Assembly: GCF_020594515.1 (NCBI RefSeq)
Contig: NZ_JAJCTH010000009.1
Location: 62,001 to 126,000, forward strand
DNA length: 64,000 nucleotides
Origin: Rhodoferax sp. U2-2l
GTDB taxonomy: Bacteria > Pseudomonadota > Gammaproteobacteria > Burkholderiales > Burkholderiaceae_C
Direction of reading: 5' to 3'
Shown here: positions 1 to 8,960 of the stretch, piece after piece
Layout of the letters: each line of letters opens with the position of its first letter
Numbering within the stretch: the first letter of the stretch is position 1
Notes under the pieces: model-generated
Databases searched by the model: none
Seen by the model: only the letters and a program-made list of their open reading frames with translations
What the model was told of the DNA's origin: nothing
Made by a program: the position numbers and the translations under genes

Positions 1-392
1 ATGTCTTCGGGTATGAAGCCGCTACCGATCACGGTGCGTGACACGCTGGCGGCATAGTTGCCGGCGATACCGCCAAACTGCAAGGTGGGGGTGGCTACGG
101 CGATCAGGTCTTTCAGAACCGCATCGTTCTTGATGTCAGCCAGGATTTTTGTGTAGTCATTGATGCCATAGGCCGTGGGGTTGCCGTTGCCATACAGGTA
201 AAAATCCTTGTGCTGTATTTGCAGATGGCCACCCCGCTGAACGTTGCGGGTGTGCATCTCCAGGTTGATGTTGCCGCTAAACCCACCAAACAGCAGGATC
301 GAGGTGGAGCCAATCGCCATGGCCAGCAGGGTGGCCAGGGAGCGGCGCCGGTTGCGCAGCAGGTTGCGCACCGCCAGAGACAAGGTCATCAT
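1..392 (-). CDS. MacB/FtsX-type ABC transporter permease, N-terminal part
   Basis: Reading frame open from its start at 392 to the window edge, so only about 130 N-terminal residues are present. It begins MMTLSLAVRNLLRNRRRS, the basic cytoplasmic leader and first membrane helix (ATLLAMAIGSTSILLFGG) typical of FtsX/MacB-family permeases, followed by the start of the large periplasmic MacB_PCD-like domain. The ATG overlaps the TGA of the ATP-binding gene by four bases (ATGA), so the two are translationally coupled and should form one exporter. Known family members move lipoproteins, peptides or macrolides outward; the substrate here cannot be told. Truncated by the window, not by mutation. Confidence 0.85.
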   Translation of the reverse strand, partial: MMTLSLAVRNLLRNRRRSLATLLAMAIGSTSILLFGGFSGNINLEMHTRNVQRGGHLQIQHKDFYLYGNGNPTAYGINDYTKILADIKNDAVLKDLIAVATPTLQFGGIAGNYAASVSRTVIGSGFIPED

Positions 393-1126
393 GCTGTGGC
401 CTCCACACCTTTGCGGCGTACACCGTGTACCAGGCCGTCTTTCAGGAAGATGGTGTCATCTGCTGCCTTGATGACCCCCGAGTCATGCGACGAGAAGATG
501 AACGAAATTTTGAACCGGTCCACCATGTGGCGCATCAGGCCCAGAATGGCGGCGCCGGTTTCGCTGTCGAGGTTGGCGGTGGGCTCGTCCGCAATCACCA
601 GTTTGGGTTTGCGCACCAGGGCGCGGGCAATGGCCACGCGCTGACGTTGCCCGCCTGACAGTTGCCCGGGCAGGTTGTGCGCCTTGTCGGCCAGGCCCAC
701 GGCTTCGAGCAGCTTGGGCACGCGGTCGGCGCGGGTTTTGGCGCTGGCGCCGGTCAGCAGCAGCGGGTATTCGATGTTCTCGTAGGCGCTCAGCACCGGC
801 AGCAGGTTGAAGTTCTGGAAGATGAAGCCGATGTTTTTGGCGCGAAAGTCTGACAAATCGTCGTCCGAGAGTTCGCCCACCTTGCAGCCCGCCACCATCA
901 CCTCGCCCGCGTCGGGTTTGTCGATGCAGCCAAACATGTTGAGCAGGGTGGTTTTGCCGCTGCCCGACGGCCCCAGCAGCACGGTAAAGCAGGCTGGGCG
1001 CACCAGGATGTCCACGCCCCTGATCACTGGCACGCTGACCGAGTCCATGTGGTACGTTTTTTCCACCCGCGTCAGCAGGGCGACCGGCCCCGCAGGCGCT
1101 GTGTGGTTGGGCTCGTTGTCGGTCAT
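389..1126 (-). CDS. ABC transporter ATP-binding protein (MacB/LolD class)
   Basis: Nucleotide-binding subunit of an FtsX-type exporter. Visible motifs: Walker A GPSGSGKTT near residue 52, Q-loop IGFIFQNFNLLP, ABC signature LSGGQRQRVAIARAL, Walker B LVIADEPTANLD, and a switch region SFIFSSHD. The QNFNLLP stretch after the Q-loop is characteristic of the LolD/MacB/FtsE class. I place the start at the ATG at 1126, which has AAGG eight bases upstream; an in-frame ATG at 1168 would add 14 residues but has no ribosome site. First gene of a two-gene operon with the permease. It diverges from the iron operon. Confidence 0.9.
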   Translation of the reverse strand: MTDNEPNHTAPAGPVALLTRVEKTYHMDSVSVPVIRGVDILVRPACFTVLLGPSGSGKTTLLNMFGCIDKPDAGEVMVAGCKVGELSDDDLSDFRAKNIGFIFQNFNLLPVLSAYENIEYPLLLTGASAKTRADRVPKLLEAVGLADKAHNLPGQLSGGQRQRVAIARALVRKPKLVIADEPTANLDSETGAAILGLMRHMVDRFKISFIFSSHDSGVIKAADDTIFLKDGLVHGVRRKGVEATA

Positions 1127-1241
1127 GTTTTGCCTTGCATCGTGTTGCTGCTGGAGCCAAGTGGCCATTTTTTAATTATGAACGCAACTGCCACGGCGGC
1201 AAAGCAAAGCCTGTGGTCGTCGTGGATAGATGTTCGTTAGT

Positions 1242-1260
1242 GAGAACGGTTATCATTTGT
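1242..1260 (+). promoter_or_regulatory. putative Fur box ahead of the iron-uptake operon
   Basis: GAGAACGGTTATCATTTGT matches 12 of 19 positions of the consensus Fur box GATAATGATAATCATTATC, including the central AT-rich inverted arms. It lies about 45 bases before the start of the iron-binding protein gene, in the intergenic region shared with the divergent exporter. Position and downstream function support it; the match alone would be weak. Confidence 0.5.
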
Positions 1261-1304
1261 GTGAAATAATCCCGCCTGTTTTCAACTCACTTCTTTGGTG
1301 CCCC

Positions 1305-2312
1305 ATGAAACTGACCCGCCTTCTCGCCACACTCGCCCTGACTGCCGCCGTTTTGCCTGCCCTGGCCGAAGAGGTGGTGGTGTATTCCGCCCGCAACGAG
1401 CAGCTGATCAAGCCGCTGTTTGACATTTACACCCGCGACACCGGTGTGCAGATCAAGTTCATCACCGGCGGCGAAGGCCCGTTGATGGAGCGCCTGAAGG
1501 CCGAGGGCAGCAACACCTCGGCCGATATGCTGCTGACGGTGGATGCCGGCAACCTGTGGCAGGCGTCCAACCTGGGTCTGCTGCGCCCGGTTCAGTCGAC
1601 CACGCTGCAAGCCAATGTGCCCGCGCACCTGCGCGACCCGGGCAACGAGTGGTTTGGCCTGTCGGTGCGGGCGCGCACGCTGGTCTACAACACCACCAAG
1701 GTCAAACCCGGTGAGCTATCCACTTATGAGGCGCTGGCCGACCCCGCCTGGAAGGGCCGCCTGTGCCTGCGCACCTCCAAAAAGGTCTACAACCAGAGTC
1801 TGGTGGCGATGATGATCACCGAACACGGCGAGCCGAAGACAGAGAGCATCGTCAAAGGCTGGGTGGACAACCTGGCTACGGCGCCCTTTGCCGACGACAC
1901 CAAGGCGATGGAAGCGGTGGCCAACCGCCAGTGCGACGTGACCGTGGTCAACACCTATTACTTCGCCCGCCTGATGGCCAAAAACCCGAAACTGCCGCTG
2001 GCCATCTTCTGGCCCAACCAGAATCTGAGCACCAAAGAAGCCGGTGTGCACGTGAACGTGTCGGGCGCCGGTGTCACGCGCCATGCCAAAAACCCGGCGG
2101 GTGCGCAAAAGCTGATCGAGTGGCTGTCGTCTGACAAGGCGCAAAACCTGTTTGCCGATAACAACCAGGAATACCCGGTCAACACAAAAGTGGCACCCTC
2201 TGCCGAGGTGGCGGCCTGGGGCACTTTCAAACCCAACCTGATCAACGTGAAAGAAGCCGGCAGCCTGCAGGCGCAAGCGGTGAAACTGATGGACCGCGCT
2301 GGGTATAAGTGA
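1305..2312 (+). CDS. fbpA: ferric iron ABC transporter periplasmic binding protein
   Basis: Periplasmic Fe(3+)-binding protein of the FbpA/FutA family, 335 residues. A signal peptide [21 protein letters not shown] is followed by [12 protein letters not shown], the usual mature start of the family. The paired tyrosines in NTYYFARL correspond to the iron-ligand tyrosines of FbpA/FutA. An in-frame start at 1230 exists, but it would place 25 extra residues before the signal peptide and would overlap the Fur box, so the ATG at 1305 is preferred. First gene of a three-gene set with permease and ATPase; expected to be repressed by Fur when iron is plentiful. Confidence 0.93.
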   Translation: MKLTRLLATLALTAAVLPALAEEVVVYSARNEQLIKPLFDIYTRDTGVQIKFITGGEGPLMERLKAEGSNTSADMLLTVDAGNLWQASNLGLLRPVQSTTLQANVPAHLRDPGNEWFGLSVRARTLVYNTTKVKPGELSTYEALADPAWKGRLCLRTSKKVYNQSLVAMMITEHGEPKTESIVKGWVDNLATAPFADDTKAMEAVANRQCDVTVVNTYYFARLMAKNPKLPLAIFWPNQNLSTKEAGVHVNVSGAGVTRHAKNPAGAQKLIEWLSSDKAQNLFADNNQEYPVNTKVAPSAEVAAWGTFKPNLINVKEAGSLQAQAVKLMDRAGYK

Positions 2313-2352
2313 TTTATTTGGATCACAGTTGCGCCTGAGCATGAAAAATGGC

Positions 2353-2424
2353 TGTCATTGCGGGCTTGACCCGCAATCCATGCAGTCCGAAGTCATGGAT
2401 GCCGGGTCGTGGCCCTACATGACA
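2353..2424. repeat. intergenic inverted repeat between fbpA and fbpB
   Basis: A 72-base dyad. Inner arms GACCCGCAATCCATG (2368-2382) and CATGGATGCCGGGTC (2394-2408) pair with two mismatches, and outer TGTCAT / ATGACA arms also pair. A partial TGACA echo follows near 2447. The form (TGTCATTGCGGGCTTGACCC...) resembles short dispersed repeats found between genes in many proteobacteria. It sits inside the operon and could act as an RNA hairpin setting the ratio of binding protein to permease. Confidence 0.65.
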
Positions 2425-2503
2425 ATCCAGCAATGCCATCCCGACATGACAGTCCAAAACGACAGCATGACGCTTTCACCTTAACTTGGCGCGTTTTTGA
2501 GCT

Positions 2504-4177
2504 GTGTCAGACCAAGCCCTTGCCACTTTGAACTTGCCCCAGTTGCGCCAAGCCCGTCCGCCGCAAGGCTGGCGCGTGAACTACTGGGCGCTGTTTGCCT
2601 GGGCGATTGCCGCACTGGTGCTGGTGCCGGTGCTGGTCAGCTTCTCGTCGTTTGCCACGGCTCAGGGCGACATCCTGGGCCATCTGGCCGAGTTTGTGTT
2701 GCCGGAGCTGCTGGTCAACACCTTCTGGCTGATGGGTGGCGTGGCCATCGGGGTGACGCTGCTGGGCGTGTCGCTGGCCGCGCTCGTGTCCTTGTGCGAG
2801 TTTCCCGGGCGGCGGGTGTTTGACTGGGCGCTGATGTTGCCGCTGGCACTGCCCGCCTATGTGACAGCTTTTGTGGCGATTGACCTGCTGGACTACAGTG
2901 GCCCGCTGCAAAGCTGGCTGCGCGACGGCTGGGGCGTGACCGGTCTGCCCGAGATTCGGTCGCGTGCTGGGGTGATCGCGGTGATGTCACTGGCGCTGTA
3001 CCCCTATGTTTACCTGATTGCCAAAAATGCCTTTGCTACGCAAGGTGCGGTGGCGCTGGAGGCGGCGCAGTCGCTGGGCCTGTCGCGCCTGCAAGGTTTT
3101 TTCAAGGTGGCGTTGCCCATGGCCCGGCCTTGGATTGCCGCCGGGCTGCTGCTGGCGCTGATGGAAACCCTGGCCGACTTTGGCACCATGGCCATCTTCA
3201 ATTACGACACCTTCACCACCGCGATTTATAAGGCGTGGTACAGCCTGTTTTCGCTGCCCGCCGCGGCGCAGTTGGCATCCGTGCTGATTGTGTTTGTGCT
3301 GGTGATGGTGGTGCTGGAGCAACGTTCCCGTGCGCAGATGCGTTTCAACGCTGTGGGGCGCAGCGTGGTCTCCCGCCGCGCGCAGCTGTCACCCGGGCGC
3401 GCCTGGGCCGCATTTGCTTTTGCAGGCAGCGTGCTGCTGGTGGCTTTTGTGGTGCCGTTTGTCCAACTGGCGCTGTGGACCCGCGAGGTGATGGCGCAGG
3501 ATCTGGACGCGCGATATTGGGCCTTTGCCTGGCACTCGGTGTTGCTGGCGGGCCTGGGCGCACTGATGGTGGTGGTCGTGGCGCTGCTGCTGGCCTACGC
3601 CGGGCGGCGGCGACCAGGCCGCGTCATGACCTGGACGCAACGTGTGGCCACGCTGGGCTACGCTTTTCCAGGCGCTGTGCTGGCGGTGGGCCTGTTCATC
3701 CCGGTGGCGCTGCTGGACAACGGCTTGATTGCCCTGGGCCGCGCCTGGTTTGGGTTCGATGGCACGCAGGTGCTCAAGGGCACGCTGCTGGTGATGTTGC
3801 TGGCTTACCTGGTGCGTTTTCTGGCGGTGGGTTTCGGGCCGATTGACAGCGGCCTGCAGCGCATCAGCCGCCATGTCGACGAGGCGGCGCGCACCTTGGG
3901 CATGGGCACCCGCGCGATGCTGGCACGGGTGCATCTGCCGATGTTGCGCGCCAGCCTGCAAACGGCCGCCGCGCTGACTTTTGTGGACATAATGAAAGAG
4001 ATGCCCATCACCCTGATGACGCGCCCGTTTGGCTGGGACACGCTGGCGGTGCGGGTGTTTGAGATGACCTCTGAAGGAGAATGGGAGCGCGCCGCCTTGC
4101 CATCGCTGGCGATTGTGCTGGTGGGGTTGGCGCCCATCATTTTTCTGACCCGTCGAACAGGTGCCGCGCATGGCTGA
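2504..4177 (+). CDS. fbpB: ferric iron ABC transporter permease (fused double domain)
   Basis: 557-residue inner-membrane permease of the FbpB/AfuB type, with two binding-protein-dependent transport domains in one chain. About 12 hydrophobic helices are visible. EAA-loop motifs occur in both halves: EAAQSLGLSRLQGFFKVALPM around residue 190 and EAARTLGMGTRAMLARVHLPM around residue 460. The start is GTG (GTG TCA GAC CAA); no stronger alternative is seen. The gene follows fbpA after a 190-base gap holding an inverted repeat, and its end overlaps the ATPase gene. Length agrees with the fused iron permeases. Confidence 0.92.
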   Translation: MSDQALATLNLPQLRQARPPQGWRVNYWALFAWAIAALVLVPVLVSFSSFATAQGDILGHLAEFVLPELLVNTFWLMGGVAIGVTLLGVSLAALVSLCEFPGRRVFDWALMLPLALPAYVTAFVAIDLLDYSGPLQSWLRDGWGVTGLPEIRSRAGVIAVMSLALYPYVYLIAKNAFATQGAVALEAAQSLGLSRLQGFFKVALPMARPWIAAGLLLALMETLADFGTMAIFNYDTFTTAIYKAWYSLFSLPAAAQLASVLIVFVLVMVVLEQRSRAQMRFNAVGRSVVSRRAQLSPGRAWAAFAFAGSVLLVAFVVPFVQLALWTREVMAQDLDARYWAFAWHSVLLAGLGALMVVVVALLLAYAGRRRPGRVMTWTQRVATLGYAFPGAVLAVGLFIPVALLDNGLIALGRAWFGFDGTQVLKGTLLVMLLAYLVRFLAVGFGPIDSGLQRISRHVDEAARTLGMGTRAMLARVHLPMLRASLQTAAALTFVDIMKEMPITLMTRPFGWDTLAVRVFEMTSEGEWERAALPSLAIVLVGLAPIIFLTRRTGAAHG

Positions 4178-5249
4178 CATGGCTGAATTGGTATTGCAAG
4201 GGGTGTCGCAGTCTTACGGCCAACAGCCGGTGATCCGGGACTTGTCGTTCACGCTGCTCAAAGGCGAAATTGGCTGCCTGCTGGGCGCCTCCGGCTGCGG
4301 CAAAACCACCGCGCTGCGCTGTATTGCCGGGTTTGAGCCGGTGCAGACCGGCCAGATCCACATCGGCGGCGAGCTGGTCAGCCAGCCCGGCTGGGCGCTG
4401 GCCGCCGAAAAGCGCCGCATTGGCATGGTGTTTCAGGACTACGCGCTGTTCACGCATCTGACGGTGGCGCAAAACGTGGCTTTCGGCCTGCGTGATGCGC
4501 CCAAAGCGCAAGCGCAGGCCCGCGTGGCCGAACTGCTGGAACTGGTCGGCCTGGCTGAGCAGGCGCGCCAGTACCCGCACCAACTCTCCGGCGGGCAGCA
4601 GCAGCGGGTGGCGCTGGCTCGTGCCTTGGCCCCGCGGCCGCGGCTGATCCTGATGGACGAGCCGTTTTCCAACCTGGATGTGGAACTGCGCGAGCGCCTG
4701 TCGCTGGAGGTGCGCGACATCTTCAAGCGCGAAGCCACCACCGCGCTGATCGTCACCCACGACCAGCACGAGGCGTTTTCGCTGGCTGACTGGGTGGGGG
4801 TGATGCACCAGGGCGCCATCGCCCAGTGGGACACGCCCTACAACCTGTACCACCAGCCCAAAAGCCGTTTTGTGGCGGACTTTGTCGGCCAGGGCACGCT
4901 GCTGCCTGGTCACGTGCTCACCGGTTGCCAGATCAGCACCGAACTGGGTACGCTGGACGGCCTGCTGGCCAGCGGCCCGGGTGATGATGACAGCGGCCCG
5001 CACTGCGCCTTCAGCGGCGAGGTCGAGGTGCTGCTGCGCCCCGACGACGTGGTGCACGACGACGCCAGCCCGCTGCTGGCGGTGGTGGCCAACAAGGCGT
5101 TTCGCGGGGCCGAATTTCTTTACACCCTGAAGTTGCCCAGCGGCCAACTGGTGCTGGCGCTGGTGCCGTCACACCACAACCACGCCATCGGCGAGAAGAT
5201 CGGCATCCAACTTGCCGCTGAGCACGTGGTGGCGTTTCGGCGCGGGTAG
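4170..5249 (+). CDS. fbpC: ferric iron ABC transporter ATP-binding protein
   Basis: ATPase subunit energising Fe(3+) uptake. Motifs: Walker [11 protein letters not shown]-loop [15 protein letters not shown], signature [15 protein letters not shown], Walker [14 protein letters not shown]-loop [16 protein letters not shown]-terminal TOBE-like region of about 110 residues carries [15 protein letters not shown], as in FbpC/PotA-type ATPases. The chosen ATG at 4170 overlaps the permease gene by eight bases; a second ATG at 4179 would remove three residues and a GTG at 4161 would add three. It converges with mmsA after a 40-base gap. Confidence 0.92.
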   Translation: MADMAELVLQGVSQSYGQQPVIRDLSFTLLKGEIGCLLGASGCGKTTALRCIAGFEPVQTGQIHIGGELVSQPGWALAAEKRRIGMVFQDYALFTHLTVAQNVAFGLRDAPKAQAQARVAELLELVGLAEQARQYPHQLSGGQQQRVALARALAPRPRLILMDEPFSNLDVELRERLSLEVRDIFKREATTALIVTHDQHEAFSLADWVGVMHQGAIAQWDTPYNLYHQPKSRFVADFVGQGTLLPGHVLTGCQISTELGTLDGLLASGPGDDDSGPHCAFSGEVEVLLRPDDVVHDDASPLLAVVANKAFRGAEFLYTLKLPSGQLVLALVPSHHNHAIGEKIGIQLAAEHVVAFRRG

Positions 5250-5289
5250 CGCCGAAAGCCATCCAGGCGGATGACCCGCAAAGCTGCTT

Positions 5290-6789
5290 TTAGCGGCTGC
5301 TCGGAAAGCTGAACACCGCCCCCTCGCGCACACCAGCCGACGGCCAGCGCTGGGTAATCGTCTTGCGTTTGGTGTAGAAACGCACCGCATCCGGGCCGTA
5401 GGCGTGCAGGTCGCCAAACAGGCTGCGTTTCCAGCCGCCAAAGCTGTGGTAAGCCACCGGCACCGGCAGCGGCACGTTGATGCCGACCATGCCCACCTGG
5501 ATGTGGTCTGAGAAGTAACGCGCTGCCTCGCCGTCGCGAGTGAAGATGCAGGTGCCGTTGCCGTATTCGTGCGCGTCGATCAGGTCCATCGCTTCCTGCA
5601 GCGTTTTGACCCGCACCACGCCGAGCACCGGGCCGAAGATTTCTTCCTGGTAAATCACCATGCCGGGTTTGACGTGGTCGAACAGGCAGGCGCCCAGGTA
5701 ATACCCATCGGCGTGGCCGGGCACGCTGATGCCGCGGCCGTCCACCACCAGCGTCGCGCCCTCGGCCACGCCCTGATCGACGTAGCCTTTGACCTTCTCG
5801 AAATGCGCTTGGGTGACCAGCGGACCCATGTCGCAGCTGGCGTCGGTGCCGGGGCCGACTTTCATCTTGGCGATCTCGGCCTGCAGGCCCGCCACCACCG
5901 CATCAGCGGTCGCGTCACCCACCGCCACCACCAGCGGGATCGCCATGCAGCGCTCGCCACACGACCCGTAGGCGGCGCCCATCAGTGCGCTGACGGCGTT
6001 CGGAATGTCCGCGTCAGGCATGACCACGGCGTGGTTTTTGGCGCCGCCCAAGGCTTGCACACGTTTGCCGTGCGCGCAGCCGGTGGCGTAGATGGTTTCG
6101 GCAATCGGCGTCGAGCCGACAAAGCTGATGGCTTTGACGCGTGGGTCGGTCAGCAGGGTGTCGACCGCTTCCTTGTCGCCATGCACCACGTTGAGCACAC
6201 CCGGGGGCAGCCCGGCCTGCAGCGCCAGTTCGGCCACCAGCAGCGCGCTGGACGGGTCGCGCTCGGACGGTTTGAGCACAAAGGTGTTGCCGCAGGCCAC
6301 GGCCATCGGCCACATCCACAGCGGCACCATCACCGGAAAGTTGAACGGCGTGATGCCCGCGGTGACGCCCAGCGCCTGGAATTCGCTCCACGAGTCAATC
6401 GCCGGGCCAACGTTTTTGCTGTGTTCCCCTTTGAGCAACTCGGGCGCGTAAGACGCGTATTCGACGTTCTCGATGCCGCGCTGCAACTCGCCCAGCGAGT
6501 CGGCCAGCACCTTGCCGTGTTCGGCGGTGACCAGCGCACAGATGGCGTCGGCGTTTTGCTCCAGCAGCACCTTGAGGTTGCTCATGACGCGGGCGCGTTT
6601 GAGTGGCGGCGTGGCGCGCCAGGCCGGGTAGGCGGCTTGGGCGCTGGCGATGGCCTGCTCCACGGTGAGTTTGTCGGCCAGCAGCACCTGCGCCGAAATC
6701 TCGCCAGTGGCCGGGTTGTAAACGGGCGCCGTGCGGCTGCCGCCGGCTGCGGCTTGGCCGCCAATGAGGTGTTGAATGGTGGTGGTCAT
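5290..6789 (-). CDS. mmsA: CoA-acylating methylmalonate/malonate-semialdehyde dehydrogenase
   Basis: 499-residue aldehyde dehydrogenase of the MmsA type, which converts (methyl)malonate semialdehyde, CoA and NAD+ to propionyl- or acetyl-CoA, CO2 and NADH. Supporting segments: the NAD-binding FVGSTPIAETIY, ALGGAKNHAVVMPDAD, and the active-site region GSCGERCMAI containing the catalytic cysteine. SFGGWKRSLFGDLHAYG near the C-terminus is typical of the family. Last gene of a minus-strand operon with the aminotransferase and a PaiB-like gene. In that setting malonate semialdehyde formed from beta-alanine is a likely substrate, though valine or inositol routes are possible. Confidence 0.93.
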   Translation of the reverse strand: MTTTIQHLIGGQAAAGGSRTAPVYNPATGEISAQVLLADKLTVEQAIASAQAAYPAWRATPPLKRARVMSNLKVLLEQNADAICALVTAEHGKVLADSLGELQRGIENVEYASYAPELLKGEHSKNVGPAIDSWSEFQALGVTAGITPFNFPVMVPLWMWPMAVACGNTFVLKPSERDPSSALLVAELALQAGLPPGVLNVVHGDKEAVDTLLTDPRVKAISFVGSTPIAETIYATGCAHGKRVQALGGAKNHAVVMPDADIPNAVSALMGAAYGSCGERCMAIPLVVAVGDATADAVVAGLQAEIAKMKVGPGTDASCDMGPLVTQAHFEKVKGYVDQGVAEGATLVVDGRGISVPGHADGYYLGACLFDHVKPGMVIYQEEIFGPVLGVVRVKTLQEAMDLIDAHEYGNGTCIFTRDGEAARYFSDHIQVGMVGINVPLPVPVAYHSFGGWKRSLFGDLHAYGPDAVRFYTKRKTITQRWPSAGVREGAVFSFPSSR

Positions 6790-6840
6790 ATTAAAAAGTA
6801 TCGTAAGTAGCGCTTGTTTTATAAGGTCTGGAGGGCGAAA

Positions 6841-7482
6841 TCAGTCATAAGACTGGATCAGTTCGGCCATGGCTTCGTGCCCAGGGTGCGCACCTTGGTG
6901 ACGCAGCCCTTGGCAGACCCCGGCGCGGTTGGTCGCGGGTTGATTCTGGCTGACTTTCCATTTGCCCACCCATTGCCGAACTTCCACACGCAGGCCCACC
7001 ACCGCAGCCAGCATGCTGTCGATGTACTGCGGCGGTGCGTCGTTCATCGTCCAGGGGTGGGGCTGTGTGGCCTCGTGTTCTGTGGTGAGCTGGTGCAGCA
7101 AGTCGCGTAACTCGGGGCTGCCGGGTGGCAGCAGTGAGAGCCTGCCGCTGGCCTGCACCACGGTGTAGTTCCAGGTGGGCACGGCTTTGCCATGCTCGGC
7201 CTTGCTGGGGTACCAATTGGGCGAGATGTAAGCATCCGGCCCCTTGAAGACGATGCGCACCGGGCGCTCGTTCGGATGCTCTTGCCACACCGCGTTGGCG
7301 CGGGCCACATGCGCCAGCAGCAGCTCAGGCTCGCCGGGCGCGGCGACGCGCAGAAAAGGCACCTCGTTGGCCACCGGGTCGCCTTGTGCGTCCAGCGTGA
7401 TCAGGGTGCCCAGCGGATGCAGGCGCACCAAGTCGGTGATGGCTTGTGCGCTGGGAGCTTCAAAGTGGCGCGGCAGGTACAT
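6841..7482 (-). CDS. PaiB-like FMN-binding negative transcriptional regulator
   Basis: 213 residues, matching the PaiB family from its first residues: MYLPRHFEAPSAQAITDLV, then HPLGTLITL, KGPDAYISPNWYPSK and TWNYTVVQASGRL, which build the split-barrel flavin-binding fold. PaiB of Bacillus was described as a repressor of protease and sporulation genes; in proteobacteria its job is mostly unknown. It starts only four bases after the aminotransferase stop and ends 51 bases before mmsA, so it is part of the same transcript. Its place between two catabolic enzymes suggests a flavin-dependent accessory role in the pathway, which is inference. Confidence 0.88.
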   Translation of the reverse strand: MYLPRHFEAPSAQAITDLVRLHPLGTLITLDAQGDPVANEVPFLRVAAPGEPELLLAHVARANAVWQEHPNERPVRIVFKGPDAYISPNWYPSKAEHGKAVPTWNYTVVQASGRLSLLPPGSPELRDLLHQLTTEHEATQPHPWTMNDAPPQYIDSMLAAVVGLRVEVRQWVGKWKVSQNQPATNRAGVCQGLRHQGAHPGHEAMAELIQSYD

Positions 7483-7486
7483 CGGC

Positions 7487-8836
7487 TCACGCAGTAGCGT
7501 TCAGGCATTCACCCAGCGCGTTGACCAGGCTGTCGACCTGCGCCGGGGTGCTGATGAACGGCGGGGCGAGCTGGATGGTGTCGCCGCCGTAACGCACGTA
7601 AAAGCCCTTCTTGAGCATCGCCATGGCGACCTCATACGGGCGTTTGGCCGGTTCGCCAGGGAAGGCGTCAATGCTGAAACCAGCGGCCAGGCCCAGGTTG
7701 CGGATGTCGGTGACGTGTTTGCAGCCTTTGAGCGAATGCACGGCGTTCTCGAAATGCGGTGCCAGTGCCTTGACGCGGTCGATCATGTTCTCGCGCACCA
7801 GAATATCGAGCGTGGCCAAGCCCACCGCACAGGGCACGGGGTGGGCGGAATAGGTGTAGCCGTGGGCAAATTCGACCAGGTACTCGGGGCCGCCAGCGGC
7901 CATGAAGGCATCGTAAATTTCCTTTTTGGCCATCACCACGCCCAGCGGCTGCGCGCCGTTGGTGATCTGTTTGGCGGCGTTCAAAATGTCGGGCGTCACG
8001 CCAAAGTACTCGGCGCCGGTGTAGGCCCCCAGGCGGCCAAAGCCGGTGATCACTTCGTCAAAAATCAGCAGGATGTTGTGGGCCGTGCAGATGTCTCGCA
8101 GGCGCTGCAAATACCCCTTGGGCGGCACCACGACGCCGGCCGAGCCGGACATGGGCTCGACGATGACGGCGGCGATGTTGGACGCATCATGCAGGTTGAT
8201 CAGGCGCAGCAAGTCGTCCGCCAGTTCAGCGCCTTGGTCGGGGCAGCCGCGGAAAAACGACCCGGCAGGCGGCTGGGTGTGCGGCAGGTGGTCCGCCTGG
8301 ACGCCCTGGCCAAAGGTTTTGCGGTTGCCCACAATGCCACCGACCGAGATGCCGCCAAAGTTGACGCCGTGGTAACCTTTTTCGCGGCCAATCAGCAGCG
8401 TTTTGGTGCCTTGCCCCTTGGCGCGCCAGTAAGCGCGTGCCATTTTGAGTGAGGTGTCGGCGGATTCGGAGCCGGAACCGGTGAAGAAGGTGTAGTCCAG
8501 CCCCTCGGGGGTGAGCTCTTTCAGCTTGTTGGCCAGGGCAAAAGACAAGGGGTGGCCGAACTGGAAGGCGGGGGAATAGTCCAGCGTCGCCAGCTGGTGG
8601 CGCGCCGCCTCCACAATTTCGGCGCGACCATGGCCCAGGCCGCAGGTCCACAGGCCCGACAAGCCGTCAAAAATCTTGCGCCCGTCGCTGTCGGTGTAAT
8701 AACAACCGGAGGCAGCGGCCATCATGCGCGGCGCCGCCTTGAAGTTGCGGTTGCCCGAAAACGGCATCCAGTGCGGCTCCAGCCAGGCGGCATCCGTGCG
8801 GGGCTGGGTCAGTACTTTGCTATCGGTCAGGTTCAT
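7487..8836 (-). CDS. class III omega-amino acid:pyruvate aminotransferase
   Basis: 449-residue PLP-dependent aminotransferase of the omega-amino acid / beta-alanine:pyruvate type. Features: MPFSGNRNFKAAPRMM near the N-terminus, FFTGSGSESADTSLKMARAYW, GREKGYHGVNFGGISVGG, LLIFDEVITGFGRLG, and the PLP lysine in ILNAAKQITNGAQPLG. An upstream in-frame start at 8917 would add 27 unrelated residues; the ATG at 8836 follows GGAGGAC and is preferred. First gene of the aminotransferase-paiB-mmsA operon. It would yield malonate semialdehyde from beta-alanine for the MmsA step. A LysR gene is divergent and probably controls it. Confidence 0.92.
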   Translation of the reverse strand: MNLTDSKVLTQPRTDAAWLEPHWMPFSGNRNFKAAPRMMAAASGCYYTDSDGRKIFDGLSGLWTCGLGHGRAEIVEAARHQLATLDYSPAFQFGHPLSFALANKLKELTPEGLDYTFFTGSGSESADTSLKMARAYWRAKGQGTKTLLIGREKGYHGVNFGGISVGGIVGNRKTFGQGVQADHLPHTQPPAGSFFRGCPDQGAELADDLLRLINLHDASNIAAVIVEPMSGSAGVVVPPKGYLQRLRDICTAHNILLIFDEVITGFGRLGAYTGAEYFGVTPDILNAAKQITNGAQPLGVVMAKKEIYDAFMAAGGPEYLVEFAHGYTYSAHPVPCAVGLATLDILVRENMIDRVKALAPHFENAVHSLKGCKHVTDIRNLGLAAGFSIDAFPGEPAKRPYEVAMAMLKKGFYVRYGGDTIQLAPPFISTPAQVDSLVNALGECLNATA

Positions 8837-8960
8837 GGTGGGCGTCCTCCAAAAAAGGGTCAAAGCGGCTGTGCGGGTGTGGCGCAGCGGGCAAAGCGCG
8901 ATTGTGGAGGCCGTCATTACTCTTATGATTGTTTAACTATCACTGCTTGGTTGCTGATCT

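Noticed and set aside
5569-6810. 413-residue plus-strand open frame opposite mmsA
   Set aside because: Composition is that of an antisense frame (His, Arg, Gly, Val rich) and the opposite strand encodes a clear dehydrogenase.
7244-8452. 402-residue plus-strand open frame opposite the aminotransferase
   Set aside because: No recognisable domain; fully antisense to a class III aminotransferase and part of the PaiB-like gene.
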